A stretch of DNA of 64,000 nt from the NCBI GenBank assembly GCA_000442125.1, contig KE546975.1, forward strand, positions 744,001 to 808,000, written 5' to 3'. Made by a program: the position numbers and the translations under genes. The notes below the pieces were generated by a model, which made no database searches, was not told the DNA's origin, and saw only the letters and a program-made list of their open reading frames with translations. Shown in pieces: positions 24,758 to 34,883 of the stretch. Within the stretch, counting starts at the first letter, position 1. Each line of letters begins with the position of its first letter. This stretch comes from Opeltia flavorubescens. Taxonomy: Eukaryota; Ascomycota; Lecanoromycetes; Teloschistales; Teloschistaceae.

Positions 24758-25642
24758 TTACGCTACACCTCGGAGGACAGGTTCTAAGTATGCCGCTTCC
24801 GTCCGCTTTGCTGTCCAAATCTTCTTGATTGCTTCGGTCAAACCGACGTCATTTGTTTCGAATTCGAAGAATCCAACTGCAACAATCAATGTGGCCGCTC
24901 GCAAACCCCACCAGAATAGAGCGCGGGTCTTGGGCAGTCGTTTGTCGGGAACGTAGTCGATAATGATTGATCTTAATATTCAGTTAGCAGTTGACGCTTT
25001 TCCTATGCATGCCTAACTATACTGAAAGCCAATATGCGAGTGGATAATGATACCCGCGCATAAAATAGCGTCCGGAATGGGATTGAGAGTGCCGGCGGCG
25101 AAGGGTGCAATCGTCAAAGGAATTAGAGCGGCGGACATAGCTCTTCATGAACTATCAGCACACCTTATGAGTTCTTTGCGAACCATACATACCTTTCAAA
25201 AACCCAGTGATAGCTACCATGGGTAGGTGATGGCTCCGGCACGGGTGCTGGATCATTTGCTAAGCAGACATGTAAGAGGCTTGCATTTGCATTAAATGAT
25301 TGGGAGGTCGTTTACTCACCAGTCCCCTCAATGACCTCTGTATACCGCTGTTAGTGTTGATAGGGCCTTGATGGGGTGGAAAGGAGGCTTACGAGGGCCT
25401 GGTGGTAGGATCTTTTTCGGAGAGCTTGTATGGAAAGAAGAAGGTATGGGTATTTTGGATGATCTTCTGTCAGCTGGTTGCCTTTGTGGAATGGACAAAC
25501 AAGTGGTTCTAGTAGATATGGGCGACGACCTGAGTATGTTCAAAGTCGAAATTTGTGAAACTTGTAGTGACAGTGGCCGGATATTCGACCACACAGGAAG
25601 TGTTTGGCGAAGGTGCACCGCTGAGCGGAAGATGGTCGTCAT
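24758..25642 (-). CDS. sdh4: Succinate dehydrogenase membrane anchor subunit (CybS)
   Basis: Small anchor of mitochondrial complex II. Five exons: 25642-25393, 25337-25320, 25259-25193, 25142-25023 and 24971-24758 (669 nt, 222 aa). The second exon is just 18 nt and encodes the QVIEGT junction of the family block PPGPQVIEGTANDPAPVPEP. Then HGSYHWVFERAMSAALIPL, membrane helices around TIAPFAAGTLNPIPDAILCA and GIIIHSHIGFQSIIIDYVPDKR (with the HSH-type heme-side histidines), and ETNDVGLTEAIKKIW. The N-terminal ~80 residues are Arg/Ser-rich without acids, as a mitochondrial presequence would be. Divergent from MPP-beta 234 bp away. Confidence 0.92.
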
Positions 25643-25876
25643 TGAGCCTGTGTCGTCGACTGCATGAATGAATGAACAGAGCGAACATTAAACTTAGAGG
25701 GCGTGGGGAGCCTCGGCAGCTACCACTTGATATCGGAGCTGACTCATCAGAATATTAAACGCTTGTGATTGGATGAGTGTCCTGGCCGCATTTCAGCATT
25801 TCCACTTGGCATAGAAATTTACAGTACGCATCCCAACCACGGTCTGCTCCCCACTCCTTCTTCTCTGTTGTTCGTC
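25643..25876. promoter_or_regulatory. Short bidirectional promoter SDH4 / MPP-beta
   Basis: 234 bp between two genes for mitochondrial proteins. A TGACTCA palindrome (bZIP/Gcn4-type site) lies at 25740-25746 and an inverted CCAAT box (ATTGG) at 25768-25772. Both sit near the middle, where they could serve either gene. Their use is inference from sequence alone. Confidence 0.55.
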
Positions 25877-27698
25877 ATGGCCTCCCGGCGGCTTGCACAC
25901 TCGTTCAATCAAGCTTTGCGAAGCCGCACAGCTCTCCTAGCAGCCCGACCTGTACGCAGAGGATTCGCGACTCCTGTCGACCATCAAGTTAAGACCGAAA
26001 GCACCACTTTAAATAATGGCTTGACTGTAAGCCTTCAAGACTCCCTTTCATCTAGAGAGCTGATCAAGCTCTTAGATTGCGACCGAACATTCCCCGTGGG
26101 CACAGACATCGACAGTTGGAGTTTGGATTGACGCTGGCAGCCGAGCAGAAACGGACAAGACCAATGGCACCGCCCACTTTCTGGAACATTTAGCTTTCAA
26201 GGTCGGACCTTCTTTCGTCGATGGAAGCTCAATAACCTTACCAGGTACTTTAGGGTACCTCAAGTCGGACCCAACAGCAGCTTGAGTTGGAGATCGAGAA
26301 TATGGGAGGGCATCTGAACGCTTATACGTCGGTACGAAAACATGCAACTAGCATCTCACAAACCATTTTTAACCAAAATAGCGCGAGAACACTGTATATT
26401 ACGCCAAATCCTTCAATTCAGACGTACCAGCCACAGTCGACATCCTTTCAGACATCCTACAGAATTCCAAGCTTGAAGCCCAGGCTATCGAACGAGAGCG
26501 CGACGTCATTCTTCGAGAGCAAGAGGAAGTTGACAAGCAAATGGAGGAAGTTGTGTTTGACCATCTGCACGCCACCGCATTCCAGAGCCAGCCTCTCGGT
26601 CGAACAATACTGGGCCCGAAAGAGAACATTGCGAGCATACAAAGGGAAGATCTAGTCGGATACATCAAGCAGAATTATACAGCAGATCGCATGGTCCTTG
26701 TCGGGGCAGGTGGCGTCCCCCACGCGCAGCTCGTCGAGCTAGCCGAAAAGCATTTCTCGAAAATACCCATGGAACCTCCCAATTCATCCTCTCATGCTGT
26801 TGCGATGCAGCAAAAGCGGCGACCAGACTTCATCGGCTCCGAAGTACGGATTAGAGATGATACTATACCGACCGCAAATATTGCCATTGCTGTTGAAGGA
26901 GTCAGCTGGAAAGACGATGATTACTTTACTGCCCTGGTTACGCAAGCTATTGTTGGCAACTGGGATCGGGCCATGGGTAATTCACCCTATGTCGGCAGCA
27001 AGCTCAGCACCTTCATTCATGAGAACAAGCTCGCAAATAGTTTCATGAGCTTCTCGACAAGCTATAGCGATACCGGGTAACGGAGTGCAGCTGCCCTGAT
27101 GACATTAGGCAACACTAACAATTTCCAGGCTTTGGGGTATCTATCTCGTAACAGAAAACAAGACTCAGATCGATGACCTTGTGCACTTTACACTCAGGGA
27201 ATGGTCAAGATTATCGTACAACGTCACGGAGGCGGAGACTGAACGTGCCAAGGCCCAACTCAAAGCATCCATCTTATTATCGCTTGATGGTACTACGGCC
27301 GTCGCAGAAGATATTGGGCGCCAGATAGTGACTACGGGCCGCCGGATGAATCCTGAGGAGGTGGAAAGACTTGTTGGTCAGATATCTGAAAAGGACGTGA
27401 TGGACTTCGCGAGGCGGAAACTCTGGGACCAAGACATCGCGGTGAGCGCAGTGGGTAGCATTGAAGGTTTGTTGTATAAAATTGATTTTCCGAAGCATTG
27501 AGCTGACATTTGTGTGCAGGGCTGCTTGGTTAGTGTTTTTTCAAGCTCTCAATCCCTTCACCCCCACGAGACAAAGCTGACTTGATTATGCCCAAAATCC
27601 AGACTATAATCGTATCAGGTAAACCACTTTGTTAATGCTTCCAGAGAGTTACACAATCACTGACCTTGAACAGGAATGATATGAGTCGGAACGCTTAG
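25877..27698 (+). CDS. Mitochondrial processing peptidase beta subunit
   Basis: Catalytic subunit of the matrix protease that removes presequences; in many fungi also part of complex III. Eight exons: 25877-26026, 26076-26201, 26254-26331, 26382-27076, 27129-27466, 27520-27528, 27603-27618, 27674-27698; 1437 nt, 478 aa. Presequence-like start [20 protein letters not shown]. The zinc site HFLEH (HxxEH) is in [20 protein letters not shown], with the distal Glu region [20 protein letters not shown]. Later blocks: [66 protein letters not shown]. The three last exons are 9, 16 and 25 nt and rebuild the conserved ending [17 protein letters not shown]. Phases fit at all seven introns. Confidence 0.95.
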
Positions 27699-27885
27699 GC
27701 CTGGTTGGGCCTGTGCGGTATCTGTCTGTACTTTATCTTCTTTTAACTCACCTCGGACCATTCAATATCGGGCAATCCCAGCCAGTCTAAGCACTTACGC
27801 AAAGAATTCGTGCTCATATATATGGTGCATCTAGTTTTTAAGCATCTCTCGCAAGATCCCTTCTGGCCTTTAAAATCATTGCAGC

Positions 27886-30697
27886 CTATCCTTCTCGCAT
27901 ATACTTGAGCCGAATGTCTACGGCCCGCCTATGCGCTTCTAACTGCTCAACTTTGGCTAACTGCATGACCGCTTTGCTAACATTCTTTAGCCCATCCCTT
28001 GTGAGGCTCGAACTTGTAATGTGCTTGGTAAACGAGGATAGGTTGACCCCCGAGTACTGCTTGGCATAGCCATACGTCGCTGGGAGGGAATTCTTAGCAG
28101 GGTCACAAATCAGGGCTGACGTGGAAACAAACATACGCAATGAGTGATTGACCCCAGCAGAGTAGTCGCCAACGCTCTCCGGCGTCCACGACCCTATAAA
28201 TACACTTCCCGCATTGTCGACGAGATCGATTATGTCCTCCGCGTTATCGACTTGCAATATAAGATGTTCTGGTGCGTATCGATTGCTCAGTGCCATTGCC
28301 TCTTCAATGGTGCCCACCTCCAGGATGACCGAATGGTCGATGGCCCCACGGACAATATCCACACGTGGCAGTGCATTTGCTTGAGCATGCAGCTCGTCCT
28401 CAATTGCTGCCACTTGTTGTTCATTTAGACTAACTGCAATAAGCACAACCTGTGAATCCGTCCCATGCTCGGCTTGACTGAGCAGATCGGACGCTACAAA
28501 CGCAGGATTAGCGTTCCTATCAGCCACAACAAGGACTTCACTGGGACCGGCAGGCATATCGATGCTCACGCCAGCGGTTGTGTCGTTCGACACGATCATT
28601 TTGCCCGCAGTAACAAATTGATTTCCTGGTCCTAAGATCTTGTCGACCTTGGGTATGCTTTCCGTGCCGTACGCAAGGGCTGCGACCGCTTGCGCCCCAC
28701 CTGCCAACACGATACTCTCCGCACCAATCTTGTGAGCAACGTAAACGATCTCTGGGGTGATCGTTCCATCAGATCGAGGTGGTGAAGCTATAACGATTTG
28801 CTTGCATTCGGCGACCATTGCGGGGACGCCCAGCATGAGCGCCGTGGAAGGCAGGACCGCTGTTCCGCCCGGGACGTACAGCCCAACTCTCTCTATTGGG
28901 CGCGAAAAACGGGAGCATACAACCCCAGGCATTGTTTCAACTTGTAGCGATTTCGTCTCCTTCTGAGCGGCGTGGAAGCGGCGAATATTCTCAAAGCTGA
29001 TATCAATGGCCTCGGTTGTTTCCCGGGAAAGCTCCATCATTTTGGAAGGAAAAGGGGCTTTAAGAACGGGTGAGCTAAGGGAGGTCGCCTTTTCGAACTT
29101 GTGCGTATATTTGAGGAGCGAGGCATCGCCGCCTGCGCGCACCTCTCCTATTATGGGATTCACTATGTTCATGATTTGATCGGTAGATCTTTGTGATGGA
29201 CGCTGGAGGATTTTGGTCATTGTTGCTGGATCGGTTTCCAAGGTTCTGTATCTTTTCATTCGAATCTTGCCGTTAATTGAGCCAGCAGAATCTCTCTCAG
29301 CTTTAGAGACCGAAGCAGCTTCCTTGACCATCCTCTTGTCTGATAAAGGTATTGACGGATCGCATCCGTCGATCACAGGTGCATTATCAAGCCCTACTTT
29401 CTGGGTCCATTGCGGTTTTGCGTCACCTTTTCTCCTCGTTGTTTTCATACTCTTCCTATCTAGGTTCCGCTCAAGTGCTGCAAGGTCAACACCCGCAGCA
29501 ATACATTTAGTCATGGCAAAATACATCAGGTCTGCCGCCTCTGCAGCAACATCTTCTTTAGTGGACGCCTCGCAAAGCTCACTTGCTTCTTCCATGATCT
29601 TTGCCTGTAACAGCTCTGGTTCTCGGAACAGTCGCGCTGTATAAGATTCAGGAGGGGCTGACGCTTTCCGATCTTGGAGTGTGCGCTGCAGTCGTGAGAG
29701 ACCTATGTATGAGCCGAAACACGTTGCAGTCTGTAAATGGCAAAATCCTATACCGCCTTAGCCACGGGGAAACGACACTAAGGTAATCGAGCTTACCCTT
29801 GCCCTTCTGCCTTGTGGTAAAACGAAGAGCATCCCCATCACAGTCTAAGCTGATGCTTATCAAGTCTTGCGTGTCTCCGCTGGTAGCACCCTTGATCCAC
29901 AACTTTTGTCGAGAACGGCTATGATAGACACCAGCCCCAGACTTCAGCGCGACATGGATACTCTCTTCGTTGCTATACACCAAACCCAAACAAATGCCAT
30001 GTTCGTCTTCTACAACGGTAGGATACAAGCCATCAGAACGGTCAGTCTGAAGAACACTTGTTAATAAAAACCCTGCCGGTATTAAATCGGGATATCGTGC
30101 CGACTCTACAGTCAGGGCTCTTGCAGGAATGATAGGTACATGGCCCCCTTTGACTGCCCTCAAATACTCTTGCCTAGTCATTTGATCTAGAGTGATGTAT
30201 CTTCTTGGGTAGCCTTCAGGCTGCTTCCCATACTCATACATCATGTCCAGGAGTTTCCAATCGCGAGTCTTTGGTATATGGATAGGCACCGAAGCACCTC
30301 TGAAAACATTCTGGAGCTGTCCTTGAATATCTTTGACGGTGATTGCGGGGTCCTGATTGCAGAGAGTAGGATCAACAGAGAGTACTAAACGACTCAAGTC
30401 TTCCAGAAAGCCCGCCTGAATGATGTCTTCTAGTTGCTGATGGGTCACGAATATCTTAGCTGCGCCATTATCAAGCAGCTTGTTCAGTTCCCAAGGATCA
30501 GACAAGCCACTGACGTCGCAATGAATCTGAAAATCGCTGAAATGCTTGTTGAGGAAATGTACAGCAGTATCAATTTGGGATGGGAGGATTTTGATAAAGA
30601 CTTGACCAAGGTAGGAAATTGTCTTCAAATCCAGACCACCCTGCAACTGGTAGCTTGGACACTCTAAATCAACGGAGATGAGATATCTTTCGGTCAT
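27886..30697 (-). CDS. his4: Trifunctional histidine biosynthesis enzyme (HisI-HisE-HisD)
   Basis: Fused phosphoribosyl-AMP cyclohydrolase, phosphoribosyl-ATP pyrophosphatase and histidinol dehydrogenase (yeast HIS4, Neurospora his-3). Two exons, 30697-29797 and 29747-27886, sum to 920 aa. N-terminal regulatory-like part from MTERYLISVDLECPS; cyclohydrolase segment with LVYSNEESIHVALKSGAGVY and SRSRQKLWIKGATSGD; joined over the 49-nt intron to FCHLQTATCF; pyrophosphatase helix YTARLFREPELLQAKIMEEA; histidinol dehydrogenase with RVGLYVPGGTAVLPSTALML, ILGPGNQFVTAGK, IDMPAGPSEVLVVAD, SQAEHGTDSQV and SNRYAPEHLIL (zinc-site region). An upstream in-frame ATG at 30793 is possible, but two CCAAT boxes lie between it and 30697, so the shorter form is preferred. 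Divergent from RPL31. Confidence 0.93.
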
Positions 30698-30900
30698 TGC
30701 GACACTTTGGGCGAATCTTGCCTTGAGGTAGAATCTTAATTGACCAATATTTACCCTGTGGCAATGGGAAATATTGATTGGGCACCACTTCATGAGCGCT
30801 AGCACAACCTAAGTAAAACAAGCGAACCTAAATCGCACATCAACTCTAATCGTACATTGCCTCAACTTGGATTCTGCATTCAACCGATATTCAAACCATC
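30698..30900. promoter_or_regulatory. Bidirectional promoter HIS4 / RPL31
   Basis: 203 bp between start codons. CCAAT at 30744-30748 and its inverse ATTGG at 30777-30781 are about 33 bp apart. No TGACTC-type Gcn4/CPC1 site was found, which is unexpected for a histidine gene; such a site could lie elsewhere. Confidence 0.5.
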
Positions 30901-31519
30901 ATGCCAAAGCCTCAAACAACCCCCAAATCGCAGCCAAAGAAACCCACGAAGCAACGTTCTGCAATTGGTGATGTTGTCTCTCGAGAGTCGGTCAATGGTA
31001 TTCTGCCCGCACTTTCCATGCTGACCCAGACCCGCAGGTATACAATTCATCTCCACCGCCGTGTATGTCTTTGCACGCCAGAATCTCTCGCATAATTAGT
31101 TTGATGAAGTCCACTACATGGCCTCCCAGCATGGGAAAGGTATTTAGGACGGAAGACTGATTTTAAACCCGGCATACGTATAGGTCCACGGCGTAAGCTT
31201 CAAGAAGCGTGCACCCCGCGCAATCAAAGAAATTAGGGAGTTTGCAGTAAAGGCTATGGTAAGGACGCCCGCGAAATATCGTTGCCGATTATTCGTTGGT
31301 AATCATCGACAGGGCACTCGTGATGTTCGGCTAGATCCACAACTCAACAAGAAGGTCTGGGAATCTGGCATCAAGGGTGTACCTTTCAGATTACGCGTAC
31401 GGATATCAAGGAAGCGGAATGATGAAGAAGGCGCAAAAGAGAAACTCTACAGTTACGTGCAGGCCGTCAATGTCAAGAATCCCAAGGGGTTACCAACAGT
31501 GGTGGTAGAAGACGCCTAA
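30901..31519 (+). CDS. rpl31: 60S ribosomal protein L31 (eL31)
   Basis: Structural protein of the large ribosomal subunit. Four exons: 30901-30986, 31038-31062, 31184-31258, 31313-31519; 393 nt, 130 aa. After splicing: [20 protein letters not shown] (basic start), [97 protein letters not shown], matching eL31 end to end. Several short introns near the 5' end are usual for fungal ribosomal protein genes. The second exon is only 25 nt. Converges on CHK1. Confidence 0.96.
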
Positions 31520-31635
31520 ATCTTTTGCGTCGTTGGATTGCAATGGGACATTTATTGAGAACGGCAATTCATCCATCACTGAAGATTTGTGGAACTACGA
31601 AAATAAATTTTCAAGTGTCAAACAACTCTCTGCAA

Positions 31636-31815
31636 ATGGCCCTTGACCCCCTGACAGTGTTCGTGCCTGTGAGCAGTGCTTTCTTTTACATTGCTATGAC
31701 CCATGCGCTTAAGTCATCACGAAACATGACTGAACGCCGTGCAATGCTCGCCTTTACGGCATTTAATCATCTGGCTTGCGGACTGCATCTTTACACAGTA
31801 CTACGATTTTTTTGA
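31636..31815 (+). CDS. Possible 59-residue hydrophobic peptide
   Basis: An open frame downstream of RPL31 with an ATG in good context (gcaaATGG) encodes MALDPLTVFVPVSSAFFYIA, a polar middle, then a second hydrophobic helix ending HLYTVLRFF. Its last 53 bp overlap the 3' end of CHK1 on the other strand. I do not recognise a family, and the amino acid pattern may be partly imposed by the antisense coding sequence. Reported because it is membrane-protein-like; low confidence. Confidence 0.2.
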   Translation: MALDPLTVFVPVSSAFFYIAMTHALKSSRNMTERRAMLAFTAFNHLACGLHLYTVLRFF

Positions 31816-33413
31816 AAAACCTCCTCCATTCCAAGGGATCACCTTTCACTTTGATGAAATCAACCTCTAACATATACCCATCAATTCCCGTCATTCTTTC
31901 TATGATGATATCGCCATTCATGGGGCAACTTCTTGTATCTTTGGTGCGTATCCTAATTCGGGAGCTCTCCATCTGAGGGTCCGGTAGTGATAATGTAGGA
32001 ACGACCACTGCCAGCTGATGTAGCGCCCCGGTTATCTGATCATGTAGCGCCAGCACTGGCCAAACGGAGAAGAAACGGGTAAGTGAATGAGCCGGGAGAA
32101 TGTCTTGAAAGCGCTTCGCGAACTGGGTCCTACTAATTGACACCGACGGCGTTGCCGAAAACTGGGAAAAGGATGGCTCTTCTGCCAATCGTTCATCCCA
32201 GCTATTGCCTACGCAATCAATGTCACCTGTAGCAGGTTGGCTCGCAGAAACTTTTGCGAAGGATATTTTCTGGGGCAATCTATCCCAGTCGAACATTATG
32301 TCATGGGATGGGGTTTCCGGCTGAGTTGATGCGGAGGGTACTTGCCAATTCTGACCATCAATGTCCATGCGTTGGCTCCTTTGGGAATCTCTGGGATCGT
32401 GATCGAAATCAATCTTCATGCTCTGAAACATGCGCGTTGCAACGGCCACAGGATTTTCCATCTTACCATCTTGGCCAAGATACGGGTTTCTCCTCGTATA
32501 CCATGGATGGCGACGAACCTCGGCCAGCGAAAAGCGTTGTGCGGGCTCAACCCGCATCATGCCTCGGAGAAGGGATAGGGTTTCGGCGGGNAAATTATGC
32601 CAAAGTTCATCAACAGGCCGACCATTCGTTGTGACATAGTCCTGGTACTCATAGCTGCGATCTGAGGCTTCATCCCAGGGTGTGTTGCCAACAAGCAAGA
32701 CAAAGAGCACCACTCCACATGACCAAATGTCAACCAGATCGGCTCGGTAGCCTTGCTCGAGCTTTCTAGACATTGTCGGGTCGCAGGCTACCACCTCTGG
32801 TGCCGTATAAGGAGGACTCCCACAACTGGTTCTACAAAGCTTTGTAGCTCCGTTGTGGGCGAAAAGGGCTGCGAGACCAAAATCGGCTATCTTAAGATTG
32901 CCCTCGGCGCAAAGAAGGATATTTTCAGGCTTAATATCACGGTGGCCAACACCTTTCGAGTGCATGTAAGATACAGCACTTACCAATTGCTGAAAGTACA
33001 GATGTGCGATATCTTCTCCGACCCCTACATCTGACTCAATCTTGTCAAACAGGTCTCCACCATCAGCTAGCTCCATAGCAATCCATCTCCAGGTATAGTC
33101 TTCGCCTGTACTGAAGAACTGGACAATGTTTGCATGATGACCCAGATATTGATGAAGTACTATCTCCAGGTCGAGTTGTTTCGAAGTAATTCTTCCATGG
33201 CGAGTTGCATACTCCTTGTGGATGAACTTTACGGCAAAAACCGGCCGATGGGTATGTGATGGAATAGCTTTCTTGATGCTGTGAGTGTAAGCATCAGTAT
33301 GAACCCGATTTCAATAATAGATACCATGCGTAGGCTCCTTGGCCAATGGTCTTAGAGATGATACGGAAAGGAAGCTCGCTGGGCAGCGGCGCGAGTTGAG
33401 AGTGTGCGATCAT
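31763..33413 (-). CDS. chk1: Checkpoint kinase Chk1
   Basis: Ser/Thr kinase of the DNA damage and replication checkpoint; in the family it restrains Cdc25/Cdk1 after ATR activation. Exons 33413-33325 and 33278-31763 with a 46-nt intron inside the glycine loop (GQGAYA|C); 1605 nt, 534 aa. Kinase landmarks: GQGAYACI, catalytic-Lys strand PVFAVKFIHKEY, WRWIAMELADGGDLFDKIE, YMHSKGVGHRDIKPENILL, ADFGLA, SCGSPPYTAPEV, GYRADLVDIWSCGVVLFVLL. C-terminal part ends in a KA1-like module (GDIIIERMTGIDGYMLEVDF, GDPLEWRRFFKKIV). The ambiguous base at 32591 is in a TTN codon (Phe or Leu). Divergent from UBC11 with two MCB boxes between. Confidence 0.95.
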
Positions 33414-33851
33414 GGTCTCTCCAGCTCATGCGGCAAGTGCATAGACCAATCACGCACGCATAAATATGCACACTGAAGATATTAAGACTAGTATACCTGT
33501 ACCAATCGGTGACCTCAACGACGCGTAAGTCACACGTAGGCTTTCTATGACGCGTGCTTAACGCGCTTGGAATCCGGCGCTTAGCTGTATGCGGGTACTT
33601 GTTGCTGTGTGAACGAAATGTTTTGAACGGAGTAGTCCCATCATGATATAATGGGTTCGTTCATCTATTTCTTTCTTACCTACAACAGCGTCCACTTAAA
33701 ACGGTATCTACAGATGTGCTATCGGTAGCATATCTCCAATCTCTCTGCTTTACCGCACTTGTTCAGATCACAATATTCTTCCTAGACAAAGAAGCAGTAT
33801 TGACAAAGAAACGGCTTGCTGTATCAAGGGCACCACATTCTCTCCTAGAAT
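33414..33851. promoter_or_regulatory. CHK1 / UBC11 bidirectional promoter with two MCB boxes
   Basis: 438 bp between start codons. ACGCGT, the MluI cell-cycle box bound by MBF-type factors, occurs at 33521-33526 and again at 33550-33555, and a near match (ACGCGC) follows. A CCAAT box lies at 33512-33516. Two ACGCGT within 35 bp in a segment this short is well above chance, and both flanking genes act in the cell cycle. Binding is inferred. Confidence 0.65.
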
Positions 33852-34512
33852 ATGGACTTCACAATGGAAGATACTCAGAATAATGCTCCCGGCACTGCGA
33901 CTGTGCATGAAGCTACTAAGCTTAATGTAACCGCTCGAAGACAAGATACCCAAAGTGTTAGCAAGCGGTACGTTGAACTCATCTAGTACAAGGGTGAGAA
34001 TTTGACTGACATTCTGGTAATAGTCTTCAGACAGAGCTAATGCAGCTCATGATGTCAACCACTCCAGGCATATCTGCCTTCCCTAACAACCCTGAAAACC
34101 TTCTCTCATGGACGGCTACTATCTCCGGTCCTGACGATACCCCATACGCCGGCCTTGTTTTCAAGCTCACCTTCGACTTCCCCTCAACCTACCCATACGC
34201 TCCACCCACTGTCCTTTTCAAGACGCCCATCTACCATCCCAACGTGGACTTCTCCGGCCGGATATGCTTAGACATTTTGAAGGAGAAGTGGAGCGCAGTC
34301 TACAACGTTTCCAGTGTGTTGTTGAGTCTTCAGAGCTTGCTGGGTGAGCCGAACAAGTACGTTCCTGACTTTATTTTTCTACTCACAGAAGCCTAACCCG
34401 TACCTCCAGTGCTTCACCTCTCAATGGACAGGCAGCAGAGCTTTGGGAATCGGACAAGGCTGAGTTTCAACGATTGGTACTGTCACGGCATCGCGATATC
34501 GAGGAGGATTGA
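33852..34512 (+). CDS. ubc11: Ubiquitin-conjugating enzyme E2 C (UBC11/UbcH10 type)
   Basis: E2 that works with the anaphase-promoting complex to start ubiquitin chains on mitotic cyclins and securin. Three exons: 33852-33967, 34024-34356, 34410-34512; 552 nt, 183 aa. After a ~35-residue N-terminal extension comes [20 protein letters not shown], the usual start of this E2 class. Then [40 protein letters not shown], and [20 protein letters not shown], holding the HPN motif and the catalytic Cys. The ending [20 protein letters not shown] is joined across the last intron. The C-terminal [18 protein letters not shown] also fits. Confidence 0.94.
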
Positions 34513-34883
34513 ATTCAGCTGGTTATCCGCAGACTCACGCGATATTTGATGAGTCTGAAGAATGATCGATAGCGAACTGGGCATTGGTGAAATGGAGTTT
34601 GTTTGATACTTGACAGGGAGTGTTTACGGACGGGCGATGTACAGTCCTGATAGGGCAGTAATGTACTGTGCTTCCTTCCGAGAGGTGGAACGCTACGTTC
34701 GACTTAGGGATTGTCATACACGCTAGTAAAGTGGACGAGTTCTCCTTAGGAGGAAGCGAAAACAAACACTACGCGAGACAGGACGACGTAGCGGGAGGTA
34801 TTCTTTGTATGCCTGATTGCTTTTCAAGCCATCTCTTCCCTAGCTACATGAGTGATTATAGTAGATTGTGTTATTGGTACTGC
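34513..34883. other. Convergent intergenic region UBC11 / CNT
   Basis: 371 bp between two facing stop codons. No coding evidence; probably the two 3' UTRs. Confidence 0.5.

Noticed and set aside
30698-30793. Longer HIS4 start at ATG 30793
   Set aside because: The extension is unlike the family and spans two CCAAT boxes, so it is more likely promoter or 5' UTR.
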